The notes beneath the pieces were generated by a model. That model was not told the DNA's origin. It saw nothing but the letters and a program-made list of their open reading frames with translations, and searched no databases. Below are positions 11,328 to 23,164 of a DNA stretch of 64,000 bases, in pieces (position 1 is the first letter of the stretch; every line of letters begins with the position of its first letter). Source of the DNA: Meandrina meandrites. Its lineage: Eukaryota; Cnidaria; Anthozoa; Scleractinia; Meandrinidae. Position numbers and translations under genes: made by a program. The DNA lies in the NCBI GenBank assembly GCA_963693305.1, contig OY855915.1:9578607-9642606 (forward strand). Reading direction: 5' to 3'.

Positions 11328-13213
11328 CGACACCGCGGAAAAACGCACCGCGCACGCCTGCAACGTCACGATTCTGGAATGAAAACAAAGCCGTTTTCGT
11401 TGCTGAAAACTTCGACTTTTGCACGGAGAAGGAAGTAATTTGCAAGTATTGTAAGCGAAATTCGTTTTTGGACTCAGGTTTGATCCTGAATCACAAGAGG
11501 AATTTACCATTGGAGATTTGGAACAAAATCTACTCTGCGAAATCTACTCTGGGAACTCGTGCGATGATATGCTGTTACATGATTCGACAACAGAAGCAAA
11601 TCGGATGTTTATTATTCTGTGAAAGTAGTTTATTTGCCAGGAGACCTTGCAGCATATTAAATGAGAACGAAGGAGCAAGGAAATGGCCCAGTAATGTTCC
11701 TGTGTTCACTGAACGACATGATTGACTGTTTGCACTTGGATTCCGGTTTGGATTTCGGCTTGTTTGTGATTTCACATAGAGCAGCTGCATAGAGCGGCCA
11801 GGGTATTTACTCGAGCTATAAACAAGCTTCATTAGAAATATTGGACCATTAGAAATGGAGCCTTCACGTGAACTGGCCAGTTTTTTCTTAGATTATCAAA
11901 TGATAAATATGTGGCTTTCGAAGGGTTGTCTTGAATATTTACCAATTTATTTTCATATTCTAGTTTTGAGTAATTTATTTATTAATTATAAACTATTTTA
12001 TGGGAAGCATCACTGATCAGTGTATTTTTTGTCCATTGTCGAAAAAGGAATCGTCGATTACTATATTTTATTGTTTTCATTCAGTGCTAAACCAAAACTT
12101 AAAATGTATTAATGTATCTGTAAATGTGGCTATCTTCCGATTTTACCTCTCTAGTTATTTCAGGTAGCCACTACCCTCTCTCTCTCTGTCTCTCCATTAA
12201 CATTAAATTTTGCACATGAAATATTCCTATGCAATCAAAGGGTGAAAAAGCTTGTTGTTTTGCCCAGTGTGGGTTCTCTATGAAGGAATGCTAGTAAGAA
12301 TATTTTACAATTGCTGTTTTCAATGGATTTGAGCCTTTTTAGAGGTGAAATCACAGTGTTTTTTTTCTTTGCAATTTACATTGGAAAAAAACAGCTTTGA
12401 ACCAATGTCACCCAATGTTGCTGTCTTACATGTAATTAAATTTTCATAGAATTTCCTTTCTGTTCTACTTAGCCTCATGATCTTTAATGCAAACTTTTTA
12501 AGCTTGTAATACAACAAAGAAAAAAGACTGGAGGGGTAGAAAATTTATTTTATTTATATCAAGGTTAAATATGCTGAGGAGTCCTTTAAAATCACCTTTG
12601 ACGATACACTTGCGTGGAAGAAGTTTGCTGAACTCTTCGATCGTCTGCGCAAGTACATCACACAAACTATGTCAGCCTAGTAGACATACAAGCTAATGAT
12701 GTTGATTGAAAAAAGTAGAAGACAAACTGTGAGGGTGGAAACAAGGATTTTCTGGTGTGAATTTCAACATAAGATCGATATTTAAACACCGTGTTGCAAA
12801 CTTTCAAGGCGTGTAGCAGATAGTAGAAAAAAGATAGGCAGGCTAGAAACTAGTGTTCACACAAGCATATTAAGGTAAAACTACAGTTGTGATATCAGCG
12901 TTACATATGTTAGGGATTTCTTAAAAATGAGCAAAATCTTCATGATCCACTTACGTGCGAAGACAGTTCCATCGATGACAAACAGAGTGCCCAAAAGTGC
13001 GAACTTTCGATGCTTATAGCAAAAATTGTAAGAAAAATTATGAAACTGTAAATTGACAGGTAAAAGAACAGGAAACAATGTACCCTCAGTTAAAATCTTT
13101 ACCTTAAATATTCGGGGGTTTTCTTAAAAATAGCGAAAATGTTCACTTTTTCGGTCATTCCCCTATAATCTTTCAAAAGTCTTGCACATGCGCGGTGCGT
13201 TTTTCCGCGGTGT
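11328..13213. mobile_element. 1.9-kb TIR element, hAT-like by target size
   Basis: The ends are inverted copies: ACACCGCGGAAAAACGCACC near 11330 and GGTGCGTTTTTCCGCGGTGT ending at 13213. The 8-bp sequence CCATGCAC lies directly outside both ends (11320-11327 and 13214-13221), with two extra bases (CG) at the left. In Rep-A copy II the same site reads CCATGCACCTAGTTCCC without an insert. An 8-bp duplication is typical of hAT elements, but no hAT transposase motif is seen. Two short coding-like stretches lie inside: about 11390-11500 (reads VAENFDFCTEKEVICKYCKR, with a C-x2-C pair) and 12565-12680. Confidence 0.75.
12565..12680 (+). pseudogene. Short coding remnant inside TIR element
   Basis: One frame reads AEESFKITFDDTLAWKKFAE and continues to LRKYITQTMSA before a TAG stop at about 12678-12680. 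Amino-acid composition and the clean stop suggest the end of an old ORF. The sequence upstream in this frame is closed, so this is a terminal exon or a remnant. Not recognised. Confidence 0.3.
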
Positions 13214-14410
13214 CCATGCACCTAGTTCCCAGTGCTCTTCGGTTCAATTCAGGGAGTAATCGTAACACCACAAATTCCAAAAATTCCACCGCTTTTCCAC
13301 TTTCCAACATTAACCGATGACGTCATAAATGACGTCATCGCTTAATGAGGTCATAAAATGACGTCATCGCTTAAAAAGGATAGGGATTTCTCGACTTGGA
13401 CAATACAAAATGAAAGGCAAAACTGTCTCTTACAGGTATTTAAACTGACCTTTCTAGATATCTCGAGCAGACCCACCGAACGGTCAATTTATTTAAGGCG
13501 GGGGTAAACCTGAAGCGGACAAACAATAAGCTACAATAGCTCGAACAGGGTGTGTGGTTCACAAGCAATCTTTAGAGAACGTTTAAGATGAAGTTTTTGA
13601 TATGAATACAGGCTTTGAAAGGTAAGAAAATTTGACATCCATTTTTGCTATGTTGACCAATACGTTTTTATTGCGCTAGCTGAAAAATCTCGTGGCAAAA
13701 TGCCTCGGCTTCCCGTGAATATTCACAACCCGAAATCACTTCCGCTATCGGTTTGGGAACACGGATTCTCTCGGCAGATACTGATATAAAATTAGAAACT
13801 ATGAAGGAAGACATCTAAAAGTAAGTAGATTTGATCCCGGTTTTTTGCTCAAGTTTCCATTTTTGTGGCTTTATTATGAGATATTGTTGAACCGAATAAA
13901 CGCATTCATGAATTGTCCGAATTCAGCTTTGAACATTCCCATAATAAGCTGATAGACTCGTAGCAAAATGTTGCTCAGCTCAGTTATTATATGATTAGTA
14001 TCTAAAGTCGTATTTAATAATTCTTTTGGTCTCAGCTTTGTTATAAAAGAGAAGCGTATGATATGTCACAATGGTCGACTGCGTGAACTCGGGTGACACG
14101 CTAACTGAAGCCACGATACGATCCCTATGCCATGCACAAACGGGTATAAACAACGTTATTTTTAAATGAGCGTAACATTAGAAAACTTTAAAAGTGAAAA
14201 AGTACAATTTCTACGAGTCTCAGTGCTTATGCAAATGTAATAGCTCATAACCTCTCAGACATTCTTTTGGTTGTCACGCATTCGCTCATTCCAAGAGAAG
14301 AAGGTATTGTGTGATGAGTCAAAATATTATCTGTTTGGAAAATAATAACAAAACATAGGGAGGGCTCTGTGATTTTTTTCGCAAGCAAGCTAGTTACTTG
14401 TTTTGTGTGT
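13214..14410 (+). repeat. Rep-A copy III, right part
   Basis: Starts with the CCATGCACCTAGTTCCC unit and its TGACGTCAT pair, then TAGGGATTTCTCGACTTGG, then the long segment with TCGAACAGGGTGTGTG. It runs on to TAGTTACTTGTTTTGTGTG near 14392. The last 200 bases match the end of copy IV at 51360-51570, which sets the 3' limit of the family at this end. Confidence 0.75.
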
Positions 14411-15380
14411 CACGTAACACTTGAGTCAATTGCCAAGACATATTAAGCACTATTCTCTATTTACAGACCTCTGATAAATATGGCCACAACATACAACACA
14501 CTCGGTGCAAAGGTCTCCTTGAGACTACGACTATTTTGCAATAGGTGAATGAAATGATCTTAAATATTTTTTTGCTTTAAAGAATTTGAAGTATAAGTAG
14601 CAATATAAGCAGAAACGATGAAACATTTTGACAAAATGTCTGACAATTTAACGAACGTCTTAGTTCACACAAGGGTGGGCGAAATAACATTGTTTTCTTC
14701 AGGTTTTGTTACCATTTTGGATCTGGCGCACCAAAAAAGTGCTTAAAACAATAAATTTCTTCTTTGCTGTCACAAAAAAGAGGTTTATCTAGTAATGAAA
14801 ACGCTACAGGGTAACAGCCACTTTCTTTTGGCGTGCTTTCGTGACTCAAGCAGACCGTGAACTTCTCCGCGAGAAAAGTTCTCGCTGATTAATTGTTTTT
14901 GATTGAAACTAATCGTGCGTGTCCAGTGTTAAACTCTGAAAATGGCTTTCGAAGCCATTTCCGAGGTTATAGTCATTTGTAGGGGGAACTTTGTCCGTCC
15001 GCTAGTCCGTTAGAAACTATAAACATTTTTTTTTTAATACGCTGACTAGTGCATGACTCTTGTGCATATTTTGAGACTACTATTCAGTAGTCGAGGGAAG
15101 ATTGAGGGCGAGAAAAAGTCTTACATTTAACTGTTTTTTTTCTCCTTCGATAAACATCCTCCTTTCTTAAGTTAGAAATCGAAATACTCGACAAAAACAA
15201 AATACAAAGTCGGTGAACTATATGAATTCTCGATTGATTCATGCCTTAAATAAATACAGGAGATGTCGGGGAAAACGTTAATGTGTCGCTTAACGGTGCC
15301 ATAAATTATGTTATAGTGAAATAATATAAACAGATGCGTTACAAAACGAAGAGAGAAAAAGAAAAAGAAAAACAGGCAAA
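14411..15380. other. AT-rich non-coding DNA
   Basis: No gene, RNA or repeat recognised. Only short frames occur. Confidence 0.4.
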
Positions 15381-15383
15381 AAG

Positions 15384-15818
15384 GTTCCCTGACTAGAATT
15401 CGAACTCAAAGCCGATCACTTTGACTGAAACACAAGGTCAGTGACGCCACTTCCGCTGTCACAAACATTCACACGTACTGTCACGCATATCTGTTACATA
15501 ATTGAGTTAGTCACGCTTATTCAAGCCTCCTACGCGACGTTCTTGTGCTCGTCACGCAATCTTTTCTCTGCAACGTTCGTTGTGGAGGAAAGTTCGCGGC
15601 GAACCAGAAGAACGTCTGCGTTGGAGGCTCGCCTTTTCGGGTTTTTCATTAAAAAAAAACAAACCGAAAAAAAAGGGGGAAAAGACGAAACGGTTCCTCG
15701 GCTAGGATTCGAACTTACAGCCAATCGCTTTAAATGAAACACAAGGTCAGTGACGCCACTTCAGCTGTCAGAAACATTCACACGTACTGTCACGCGTATC
15801 TGTTACGTAACTGAGTTA
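15384..15818 (-). repeat. Two SINE-like copies with tRNA-type B box
   Basis: Two related segments (15384-15510 and 15700-15818) share AAACACAAGGTCAGTGACGC and CACACGTACTGTCACGC. On the reverse strand each has a pol III B-box-like GTTCGAATCCTAG or GTTCGAATTCTAG beside a gapped A-box-like stretch, as in tRNA-derived SINE heads. An A/T-rich tail lies beside the second copy (about 15648-15675). A third short piece occurs at 16637-16660. These are not functional tRNA genes because the stems do not pair fully. Confidence 0.55.
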
Positions 15819-16547
15819 AGCTGTGTTCACACTAGGCCGAAACATGATTACTCTGATCACGAATGAAACATGTTTCACTATGAAAAGTGTTCACATTAGG
15901 CAGTCCATTGCGCGAATCATGATTGAAATATGATTATTCTGATTTATTCATGATTGAAACTACCTCGTGAGGTAGTTTCAATCATGATCAGACTAAACAC
16001 GTTAAAAATGGCGGACATGCAGTGAGGAGGCGACTGCCCAAAAGCTTCAAAATTGGGCCTTCTTTGAGCTTCTATGGGACCAAATGCTTATTTAAAATAT
16101 TATGGGCTAATGAATCGATACAACAGGAATTATCGGCGATGGGTAGAAAGCAGAATATTTGGTATTTGGCAGAACATAGCCACGAATGCTTACGACGGCA
16201 GATACAAGCGCACATCATTGCAATGCAAAAACGAACTTCACAAAAAATTCTTCTGTTACCGAAGATAGCGTAAATACTGACAATACTGTCTCCTTGCTAA
16301 ACGCTTGAAGGCCCTGCTCCATCGAAGGGCTACAAAATACATAGAAAGACAAAGATTTCATGGAAACTTTATTGCAATTTCGAGCTATATTTTTCGGTTA
16401 AAGTGTACAAGATTTATGCAAGAACCGTAAAACCGCATAAATTTTACACCAGGCATGAAACGTGTTTGAAACTGACACCTAATGTGAACAATGCAATAAC
16501 AAGCATGTTTAGGTGAAACATGTTTCGGCTTAAATGTGAACACAGCT
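15819..16547. mobile_element. Harbinger/PIF-like non-autonomous element
   Basis: The left end AGCTGTGTTCACACTAGGCC and the right end (inverted AGCTGTGTTCACATTTAAGCC) form a clear TIR. The trinucleotide TTA flanks both sides (15816-15818 and 16548-16550). Three-base TWA duplications are typical of PIF/Harbinger elements. The interior has a perfect 18-bp inverted repeat with a 2-base loop (15949-15986) and short overlapping frames at 16022-16273 starting after ATGGCGGACATG, with no recognisable transposase. Confidence 0.75.
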
Positions 16548-16550
16548 TTA

Positions 16551-18067
16551 GTCATGCGCTTTACGGTTTTGTTTGTATAGTACATGACAAGTGATTCATT
16601 ACTTGATTAACCGGTTTATAGTTATCAACTTAAAAGTGAAATGAAACACAAGGTCAGTGACACTTCAGGAAGGCATAGAAAATACGTGCAAATAGTCAGT
16701 AATAAACTTTTCCACAGCACGCTAGCATATCTGCATAATTTTTGAAAATTTATTCATTGTTACACTCGTTCATTCCTCATGATGGTAATATTATTTACGA
16801 ATCATAGCGTCTTGAAACAGCGCAAAACCGCTCACAAACTATAAAATTCCTTCAACACAATTAACATTCACAATGCTTACTACGCTTTCCATTTCTTTTA
16901 CTGTCAATAAAATACTCGTTCTTATCTTCTGAAGTACTGCAGTAATGATCCAAATCTCCAAAATAATTCAAATTAAAGCACAGGTGGCCCAAACGTATCC
17001 TGAGAGGAGTTATAATAATTAACGTAATAGATCGTTTGAACACGCGAACGTGACTCTCGCCTTGCGGCATATGGAGGTGTTGTGTTAGAACGGTTCCTAT
17101 TTATAAAAGTTTGTATGGGAAGAAACGCATTCGGATTTAGCTAAATAGTATGATATTTTGACAATAATATCAACTTACCTCTATTCATTGTTGTCTTATC
17201 TGTTGTTATCTCGTTTCTCAAGCCGATCGGAGGCCTTTTGGGCGAGTTATGCCATTTCGAGTTTCCACTCCTACTTCTTCTTAGCAGTGGAAACTCGGTT
17301 TAGTAACTTGACCCCAGTTACTGTTAACCTCGGTAAAGGTTCAAGTGGTAAAACAGGGCAAAAAAGGCGATATATTTGCATTCGCGGCGTAATGAAAATA
17401 TTTTGACGGATAGGGGACTTAAATAGTTCAAAGCAGCATTAGTTCTGGGTAAACCTAATTTTTGTCAAAGCATGACCGTTGTGGTATTATATTTTCGTTT
17501 TATTCATTCATTTTCCGAGTTCAGTAGATCATAGCCACTTTGATTTGCTTTCCATAACAAGCGATCGAGATCGAGAGGGCTTACAAAAATTTTACTTCGA
17601 TGAGCTTCGCTGCAGCATAAAGTCAGAAGCATCGAGGCCATAAAATTATCAAGTTATCAAATGAAACCCAAGACTGATTGGGAAAATTTGCCTCTAAGGA
17701 GCCATTGTTCCATTCATAACAACATGACACGCACAGTTTGTGTTTCTGAAAACACAGATTAGCACACAGTCGCTCCCCACACTCTTGAGATAGCTGATTA
17801 ATCATCTCATCATTATTTTCACTATTAGTTTCTCATTTACCGAAATTTAACTATACTACAGCCACTACTGCTTCTATTGCTACTACATGAACTCGAGACA
17901 GTATGTGCCCCCCATACATGAAGTATCCAATCTACGACCTAAGGATCAACCAACCAACCAACCGACCGTGTGGGTGAATTACTCTCACCAACGATACTCC
18001 TATCTTGCATTCTGCAAAAAAGTCGTAAAAAAAGTTGAAACATATATATTTCTATTCCTTAATTACA
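16551..18067. other. Non-coding stretch upstream of HEPN exon
   Basis: Holds a SINE-like fragment near 16640 and otherwise AT-rich DNA. TTAATTACAG just before 18068 looks like a splice acceptor for the HEPN exon. The homologous copy at 55.2 kb starts to match at exactly this point, which supports an exon edge there. Confidence 0.4.
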
Positions 18068-18121
18068 GCTGAAGCTGTCAGAACAAGTGATATCATATTT
18101 CCACTGCTGCTGACTAGTGAA

Positions 18122-18905
18122 ATGGCCGCCGACCAAGACCCAGGTGAAGTGCTCCGTTCAACGTCTGGAAGAGGAAATTTTCAACGTGTAACACGACTGT
18201 TAATAGGTGGAGGCACCACGCTTCTGAGAGAAATTTTCGACCTCAGATGTCCACCAAGCAATCTTCCCACAATACTGAAAAATTCAGCCGCAGAGAAGCA
18301 ACTCAAAGCAGCAAAGCTCACCAAGCCACAGTGGGACTGTCTTTACCCTTCCCCAGGGGTGTACGGTAAGTCAGCAGAATTTGATGTTACCTTGCTGTTC
18401 AAGCTGCTTAGGACAATATGCAGTCTCTCCCCTCCGGTCACGGGCTGGGATGCTCTACCAACAAGTACAGATCACAGTTTAACTGCAGATTTAGCGAGAA
18501 TTAAATATTACCGCAACTCAGTATACGGCCATGTGAACCAAAAAATGGAGATAACAGACGACGAGTTTCCAAAGCTTTGGCAAGAAATCAGCGACGCTCT
18601 CGTAAGAGTTGCAGGACAAATCAGCCAAACAAAGAAAACGGAGTGGCAGGGAGCTATTGATAACTTTTCAAAAGATCCCCTCACAGCAGAGGACGAAAGA
18701 AATGTAAAGGAACTGCTGGAGTGGTATAGAAATGATATGGAAGTTAAGAAATTGGTGGATGAACTGAAAAGTACCACTCAAAAAACTCAAAAAGAGATAG
18801 AACGACTAGAAGCCGAAACACATGGCATCAAAGATAAGCTCGAAGAGGTGCATCAATCCATAGCCCAGCTCAACGTTCAAGCTGAAAGCTCTCGATCAAC
18901 TACGG
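18122..18905 (+). CDS. DZIP3-like HEPN domain exon with coiled coil
   Basis: Starting at ATG 18122 (GAAATGGCC, a good initiation context), the exon codes for 261 residues beginning MAADQDPGEVLRSTSGRG. Residues about 15-165 look like the HEPN domain named after DZIP3 in animal proteins, with LLIGGGTTLLREIFD, WDCLYPSPGVYGKSAEFDVT and the RxxxxH-type RNSVYGH near residue 140. Residues about 205-260 are Glu/Lys-rich heptads (coiled coil). The open frame runs 53 bases past a strong donor, G/GTAAGT at 18906, so the exon most likely ends there in phase 1. HEPN proteins of this group in cnidarians are usually joined to effector domains in later exons. The nearest fitting exon on this strand is at 37902. 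Function (RNA binding or cleavage, immune signalling) is inference. Confidence 0.75.
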
Positions 18906-19213
18906 GTAAGTTAAAAACTAAGGCTTTTTGTGAGTTAACGGATTTTAATCATTGCTGAGGAAAATGTTCGTTTACCAAGCCAGACAGCCAGCTGGTTATT
19001 AACATCATTATATTATTTAAAACACTAGCTACCCCGTTACCGTTCTTTAGCGTCCAAAAATTACATCACGTGAGCTGCTTCGCGAGAGTAGTCTATTGAA
19101 AAAGGCCATGTAATTCTTCTCGTTCCAACTCCGGGGTGTTTACCCGGGTGAGAGGGGTATCATCAGAGTAAGGTGTCTTGCCCAACAACACGATACTTTT
19201 CGGTTGTTGAACA
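18906..19213. other. Intron-like sequence after HEPN donor
   Basis: No coding signal. Starts with GTAAGT. Confidence 0.4.
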
Positions 19214-20001
19214 CCCGGCATGTCCAATCGATGAAAATCGATGATCGGAAAACCAATCGATCAATAGATATCAATCGATAAAATTAATTAATTGGTATCG
19301 GTCAATCGATGATCAATCGATAACCACACAAAAACCGTTCATCGATTGGTATCGATTGGCGCAAAAAACTCGAGTATACGTCACGCACGCATTTTAAGGA
19401 AGCCCTGGGTACAAAATTGGTGAAAAATTCCGACCGCAATTTCATTGTTTGCCAAAGTACAACTTCAGTTACCAGAATTTTTCTGTGTAGACACAATGCG
19501 TCCACTTTCCGTTTTTTGAAGTCTGTAGTATTGGCCCATCAGTTCGTATGCATTAAATAGTTTTCCACTTTGGATAACGTTTTCAAATTTTCAAATTTTC
19601 TGTTTTTGGTTATCGTCTTCATGGGATACGTGTGGACGGGAGGCAAGAACGGGAGAAAACTTTTGAGTTGTCAAAGAAAAACCGATACCTGTAGACGGGG
19701 CGTTGAAGAGAAAGAAGAGAGTATCGTTCTCCTATTAACGTTCAAAGTATTAAAATGAAATATGTTTACAATTACTGCGTACAAGGATGTGATATTTATG
19801 CGCCGACTCCGTCAGCTTTTAGATTCTGAAACGTTGCAAAATCTGCAATCAATCGATATCAATTGTTATTGGAAACCGATACCATGCAATCGATAACCAC
19901 ACGAATCTTTGCCATCGATTGGTCGATTATCAATATCAATCGATAAATTGATATCAATTGGTATCGATTGATATCGGTTGTCATCGATTGGACAAGCCGG
20001 G
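19214..20001. mobile_element. TIR element with ATCGAT-packed ends
   Basis: Ends read CCCGGCATGTCCAATCGATG (19214) and, inverted, CCCGGCTTGTCCAATCGATG (20001), with one mismatch. The outer 150 bases on each side hold 14 copies of ATCGAT in all (8 left, 6 right), in both orientations. Such subterminal repeats are usually transposase binding sites. The interior has no recognised protein. Flanks TGAACA and TAAACA may be a weak target duplication. Confidence 0.7.
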
Positions 20002-20302
20002 TAAACACAAACATTGACAGATTTTTCGCTTGATATTCCAAGCCGCCAAGATACTTTACTCTCATAGTGCCTCTCTCCACCCACAGTCCTAGCCAAAAAT
20101 AGTTGGGTCACCTCGAGTGGGTCACGTAAACCCCTCCCCCCACAACAATGTTGGAAAATATTGCACTTTTGTGAACTAAAAGACCAAAAAGTCACTGATT
20201 TTCAACATTGTAAGTGGGGGGAAGGGGAGATCGTGTAAAGTGGCCCAAGATTATTGTCTAGGATTGCAGGTCTATAAATGGGTACCGGCGAATTTACTGC
20301 TG

Positions 20303-20430
20303 GGGGTAACCCTGCGATGGACTAGCATCCCATCCAGGGGGGAGTAGAAATACTCCTAGTCGCTTCATGCTATGGAAACCGGGATAAGCTCCGGCCTGAT
20401 GGGCCACTAGGCTCGTATGCAGACTTAACG
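20303..20430 (+). repeat. LINE/SINE 3'-tail-like repeat
   Basis: Contains TGCGATGGACTAGCATCCCA, then GGATAAGCTCCGGCCTGATG and GGCTCGTATGCAGACTT. A second copy is at 46828-46917. The block resembles the conserved 3' tail shared by L2-type LINEs and their SINEs in other animals, where GGGATAGGCTCC is typical. That assignment is from memory of the motif and not from a search. Confidence 0.55.
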
Positions 20431-20623
20431 TAAGATATTTCCCAGTGACGTCAGTCAGGTTGGAAATCCGACTGAAACACACAAAAAATATCTCGACGGT
20501 GTCAAACATCTGGCGCAAAATCCGTCACAGTTTGCATTCTACACGCTTGCATGCGGTAGTAATGTAAAAAAAATTCTGCGAAAAATAGATGGCGTCTTTT
20601 TTAGCAACAGCTTGATTAGTCTC

Positions 20624-20682
20624 CTTCGCAGCCGTTGTTTGGGCTCGTCACGCAAAGACGAGCCCAAACAACGGCGGCGAAG
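20624..20682. other. 26-bp stem inverted repeat
   Basis: CTTCGC(A)GCCGTTGTTTGGGCTCGTC is followed by ACGCAAA and then its inverse complement, with one mismatch. It could be a decayed palindromic miniature element. Nearby is ATAGATGGCGTC. Confidence 0.75.
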
Positions 20683-21001
20683 GCTTGATTGACACATGAT
20701 TCGAACCGTAGCCCAGCACTTCTATGTCCTCAAAAAAAGTGCCGACTTTTTATTCTTCCCCGCTGTCTTGCTTAGAGATCTAAGTGAAAGATTTTGGTCT
20801 CAGCGTTTTCAGGACAGACATTAGTTGCCATGTAGGATTTCACGTGAAGAAATAAAAACTTGCTCTGTCCTACTGATTTGGCTGTCTAGACCAATCAGAC
20901 ATGAAAAATGGTATCCTTTAGGAGTCCAAAAAGGCTTGAGATGGGTCCCCGAGGATTATGTACATACTAGTTATGCAACGCTTTCGAGTGGTATACATAC
21001 A

Positions 21002-21146
21002 CCTTATTGGGTGGTTTAACATATAATACGCGCGGATATTTTGCGAGTTGCGTAGTATTTTTCCGAGCGCCGTAGGGGCGAGGAAAAATTCGAGCAATGA
21101 GCAAAATGTCGGCAGGTATTATATGTTCAACCGTCGAATAAGGGAT
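21002..21146. repeat. Palindromic miniature element
   Basis: CCTTATTGGGTGGTTTAACATATAATACGC at the left pairs with its inverse ending AATAAGG at the right. The middle holds GCGAGTTGCG and ...GAAAAATTCGAGC in mirrored arrangement. About 145 bp, non-coding. Confidence 0.65.
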
Positions 21147-22920
21147 TTATTATTCCAAGTTAAGTCTGGGTCCTTTAGTCCAGTCATTTTATTGCTTCGC
21201 TTTCGTCCGTATTTTTGCTCTGTTCTACAATGTAATGACCTGTCATATTTTGCGCGTTTTTTTGACTTATCAATAAAGATTTAGTAATGCAAAGACAGGC
21301 AAAAATTAAAGACAAAAACCGACGTTTCAGTATCTTCATGACGCCATTGTCAAGGACAAAGTTTGTGGCCAGGTGTGACATTAAAATTAGCATACAGTGG
21401 AGGCTTTTGCGCGAATCGAATCACTTTGCACGTTCAGAGTGGGTTTTAGGTCTCTGATGAAAATCATTTCATTCACCAAGCAATCGAACTTATTTCTACA
21501 CTTCTTTAGAATGCTAAAAATCCTCAGTAGGTCTTTCGGGACTTCGCCGTGCTGTGTTGCATAACTATTTTATACTACTGCCATAGAAAATACGCTTACT
21601 AAATTTCGTCGGGGAGTAAAATCGCAGCGCACGATGGGAAGGTTGGATTTTATACCGTCGAATATACAACGGCTTTCCTTTCCTCCTTTCCTTTGGCTGT
21701 ATTTTCTATGGCACGGTATTAAATGTTATATTAAAGGTCAAATGAACCAAAATTTCGACATTCTTTCTTTAGCGATTTTAAGTGCATCTGTTACAGAAAA
21801 CCGACCACCAATGTATGGAGGCCATGAAATTCGAAATCCTTGATTCTCACGATTTTTTGTGGAATGATAGCACTTCATGTACTGATTACACAGAACATAA
21901 AAGTTTGGCTAGCTGCTCTTAATAAGCCAAGAAATTGGGCAGCCTTTTTCCGTAATCCGAGGGATAAATTTTATCATAAAAAATAACAAAAATAGGGCAC
22001 ATTTTATTATTTTTTCCTACGTAGTTAAGAGAAGATGGCATCCTTCCTTGGGCATTTATGGAAAGGGGGTCGTATATGCTCCAAGGCAATATCATTAAAA
22101 TCACCTTCCATATAAAAGTAAAAATTTCAGAGGTGATCAAAAGTAATAGCTGTGTTCAATTTCAGATACCAACAATTTTTACTTTTTTTTCAAAATGCCA
22201 CCTCTGTGTGTTCCAGTAATTCAGAGGTTTTATTTATATATAGGTTTAAAGTAGATGGCCCCAGCTTTAAAAAGCTACCAAGAACTTAATGGGCAATTGC
22301 ATATTATGTGCCTCATGAGCTGCGTATTCTGCCTCTATTTTGTATAATAAAAAAGAAAAATGGGTATTTTAATGTTTTAACAACTTTTCGTCCTTGAGAA
22401 GTTTTAACAAATTTAAAAACATGTTAAACGTTTGAGAAGACGTTTCCTATCACAGACACATATGTTCGTTGTCTCTATTACTTTTCTTTTTTGGAATTTT
22501 TGGAATTGGAGTTTTTGGAATTAATTAGACGAGGGGGAGTGGGGTGGGGGGAAGGCAGAAAGCGTCTCTTTACCTCCAAAAGTACTTATGTTATTGTGCA
22601 GCAACCTTTTTGAAATGTTAAGTGCCATTAACCACTAAAGGTAATTGTGGCAACGACTTAGCTGTGACGTCATATTACGTCAAATGACGTCATCAACTTC
22701 AAAATCCGCCCTTTCAAATGTTAGATTGTTATAAAATTTCCAACAATTGGCAAAAAAAGATTAAAAGAAGTCTTAACTAGTTAAGAAATGCAATTTTGAT
22801 GTCGCTATCGTACGTGTCTTAAATGATACTTAACTAGCTGAGCTTAACGTTAAGCTGTTTAAACAGAATGTGGCCAAAATAGTCCTGATCAGTATCATGC
22901 TACATAATTCAGTGTCCTAT
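21147..22920. other. Non-coding, one Penelope-type motif
   Basis: On the reverse strand, 21319-21345 reads ATGAAGATACTGAAACGTCGG, like the conserved motif in Penelope non-coding ends (compare 47057-47086). Two TGACGTCAT sites lie near 22670. No supported gene. Confidence 0.4.
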
Positions 22921-23164
22921 CGGTTACTTCTTATTGCAAGTACAACTGCTTAACACATTTGTTAAAGCATCTTTGTACGGGGCTTTACGGTGGTTAAAGT
23001 CCTCAGTTTCAATGTCAAGTGAATTTTCCCGAGCAACTTGAGTTGGCGATGCCTTATTTCCCGTTTCCTCGCCAATAAGGAATTTGTCATTTAGATAGGC
23101 TTTAACAGCTGTAGAAAAACGTGTAGACTTGTGCTTTTTAATGCCCATCCCATGGTGATATTGC

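Noticed and set aside
11328..13213. Confirmed hAT transposon
   Set aside because: Only the 8-bp flanks support it. No transposase motif is visible, so the label was kept tentative.
13300..13375. CRE promoter from TGACGTCAT pairs
   Set aside because: The sites are part of every Rep-A copy. Regulatory use cannot be supported from sequence alone.
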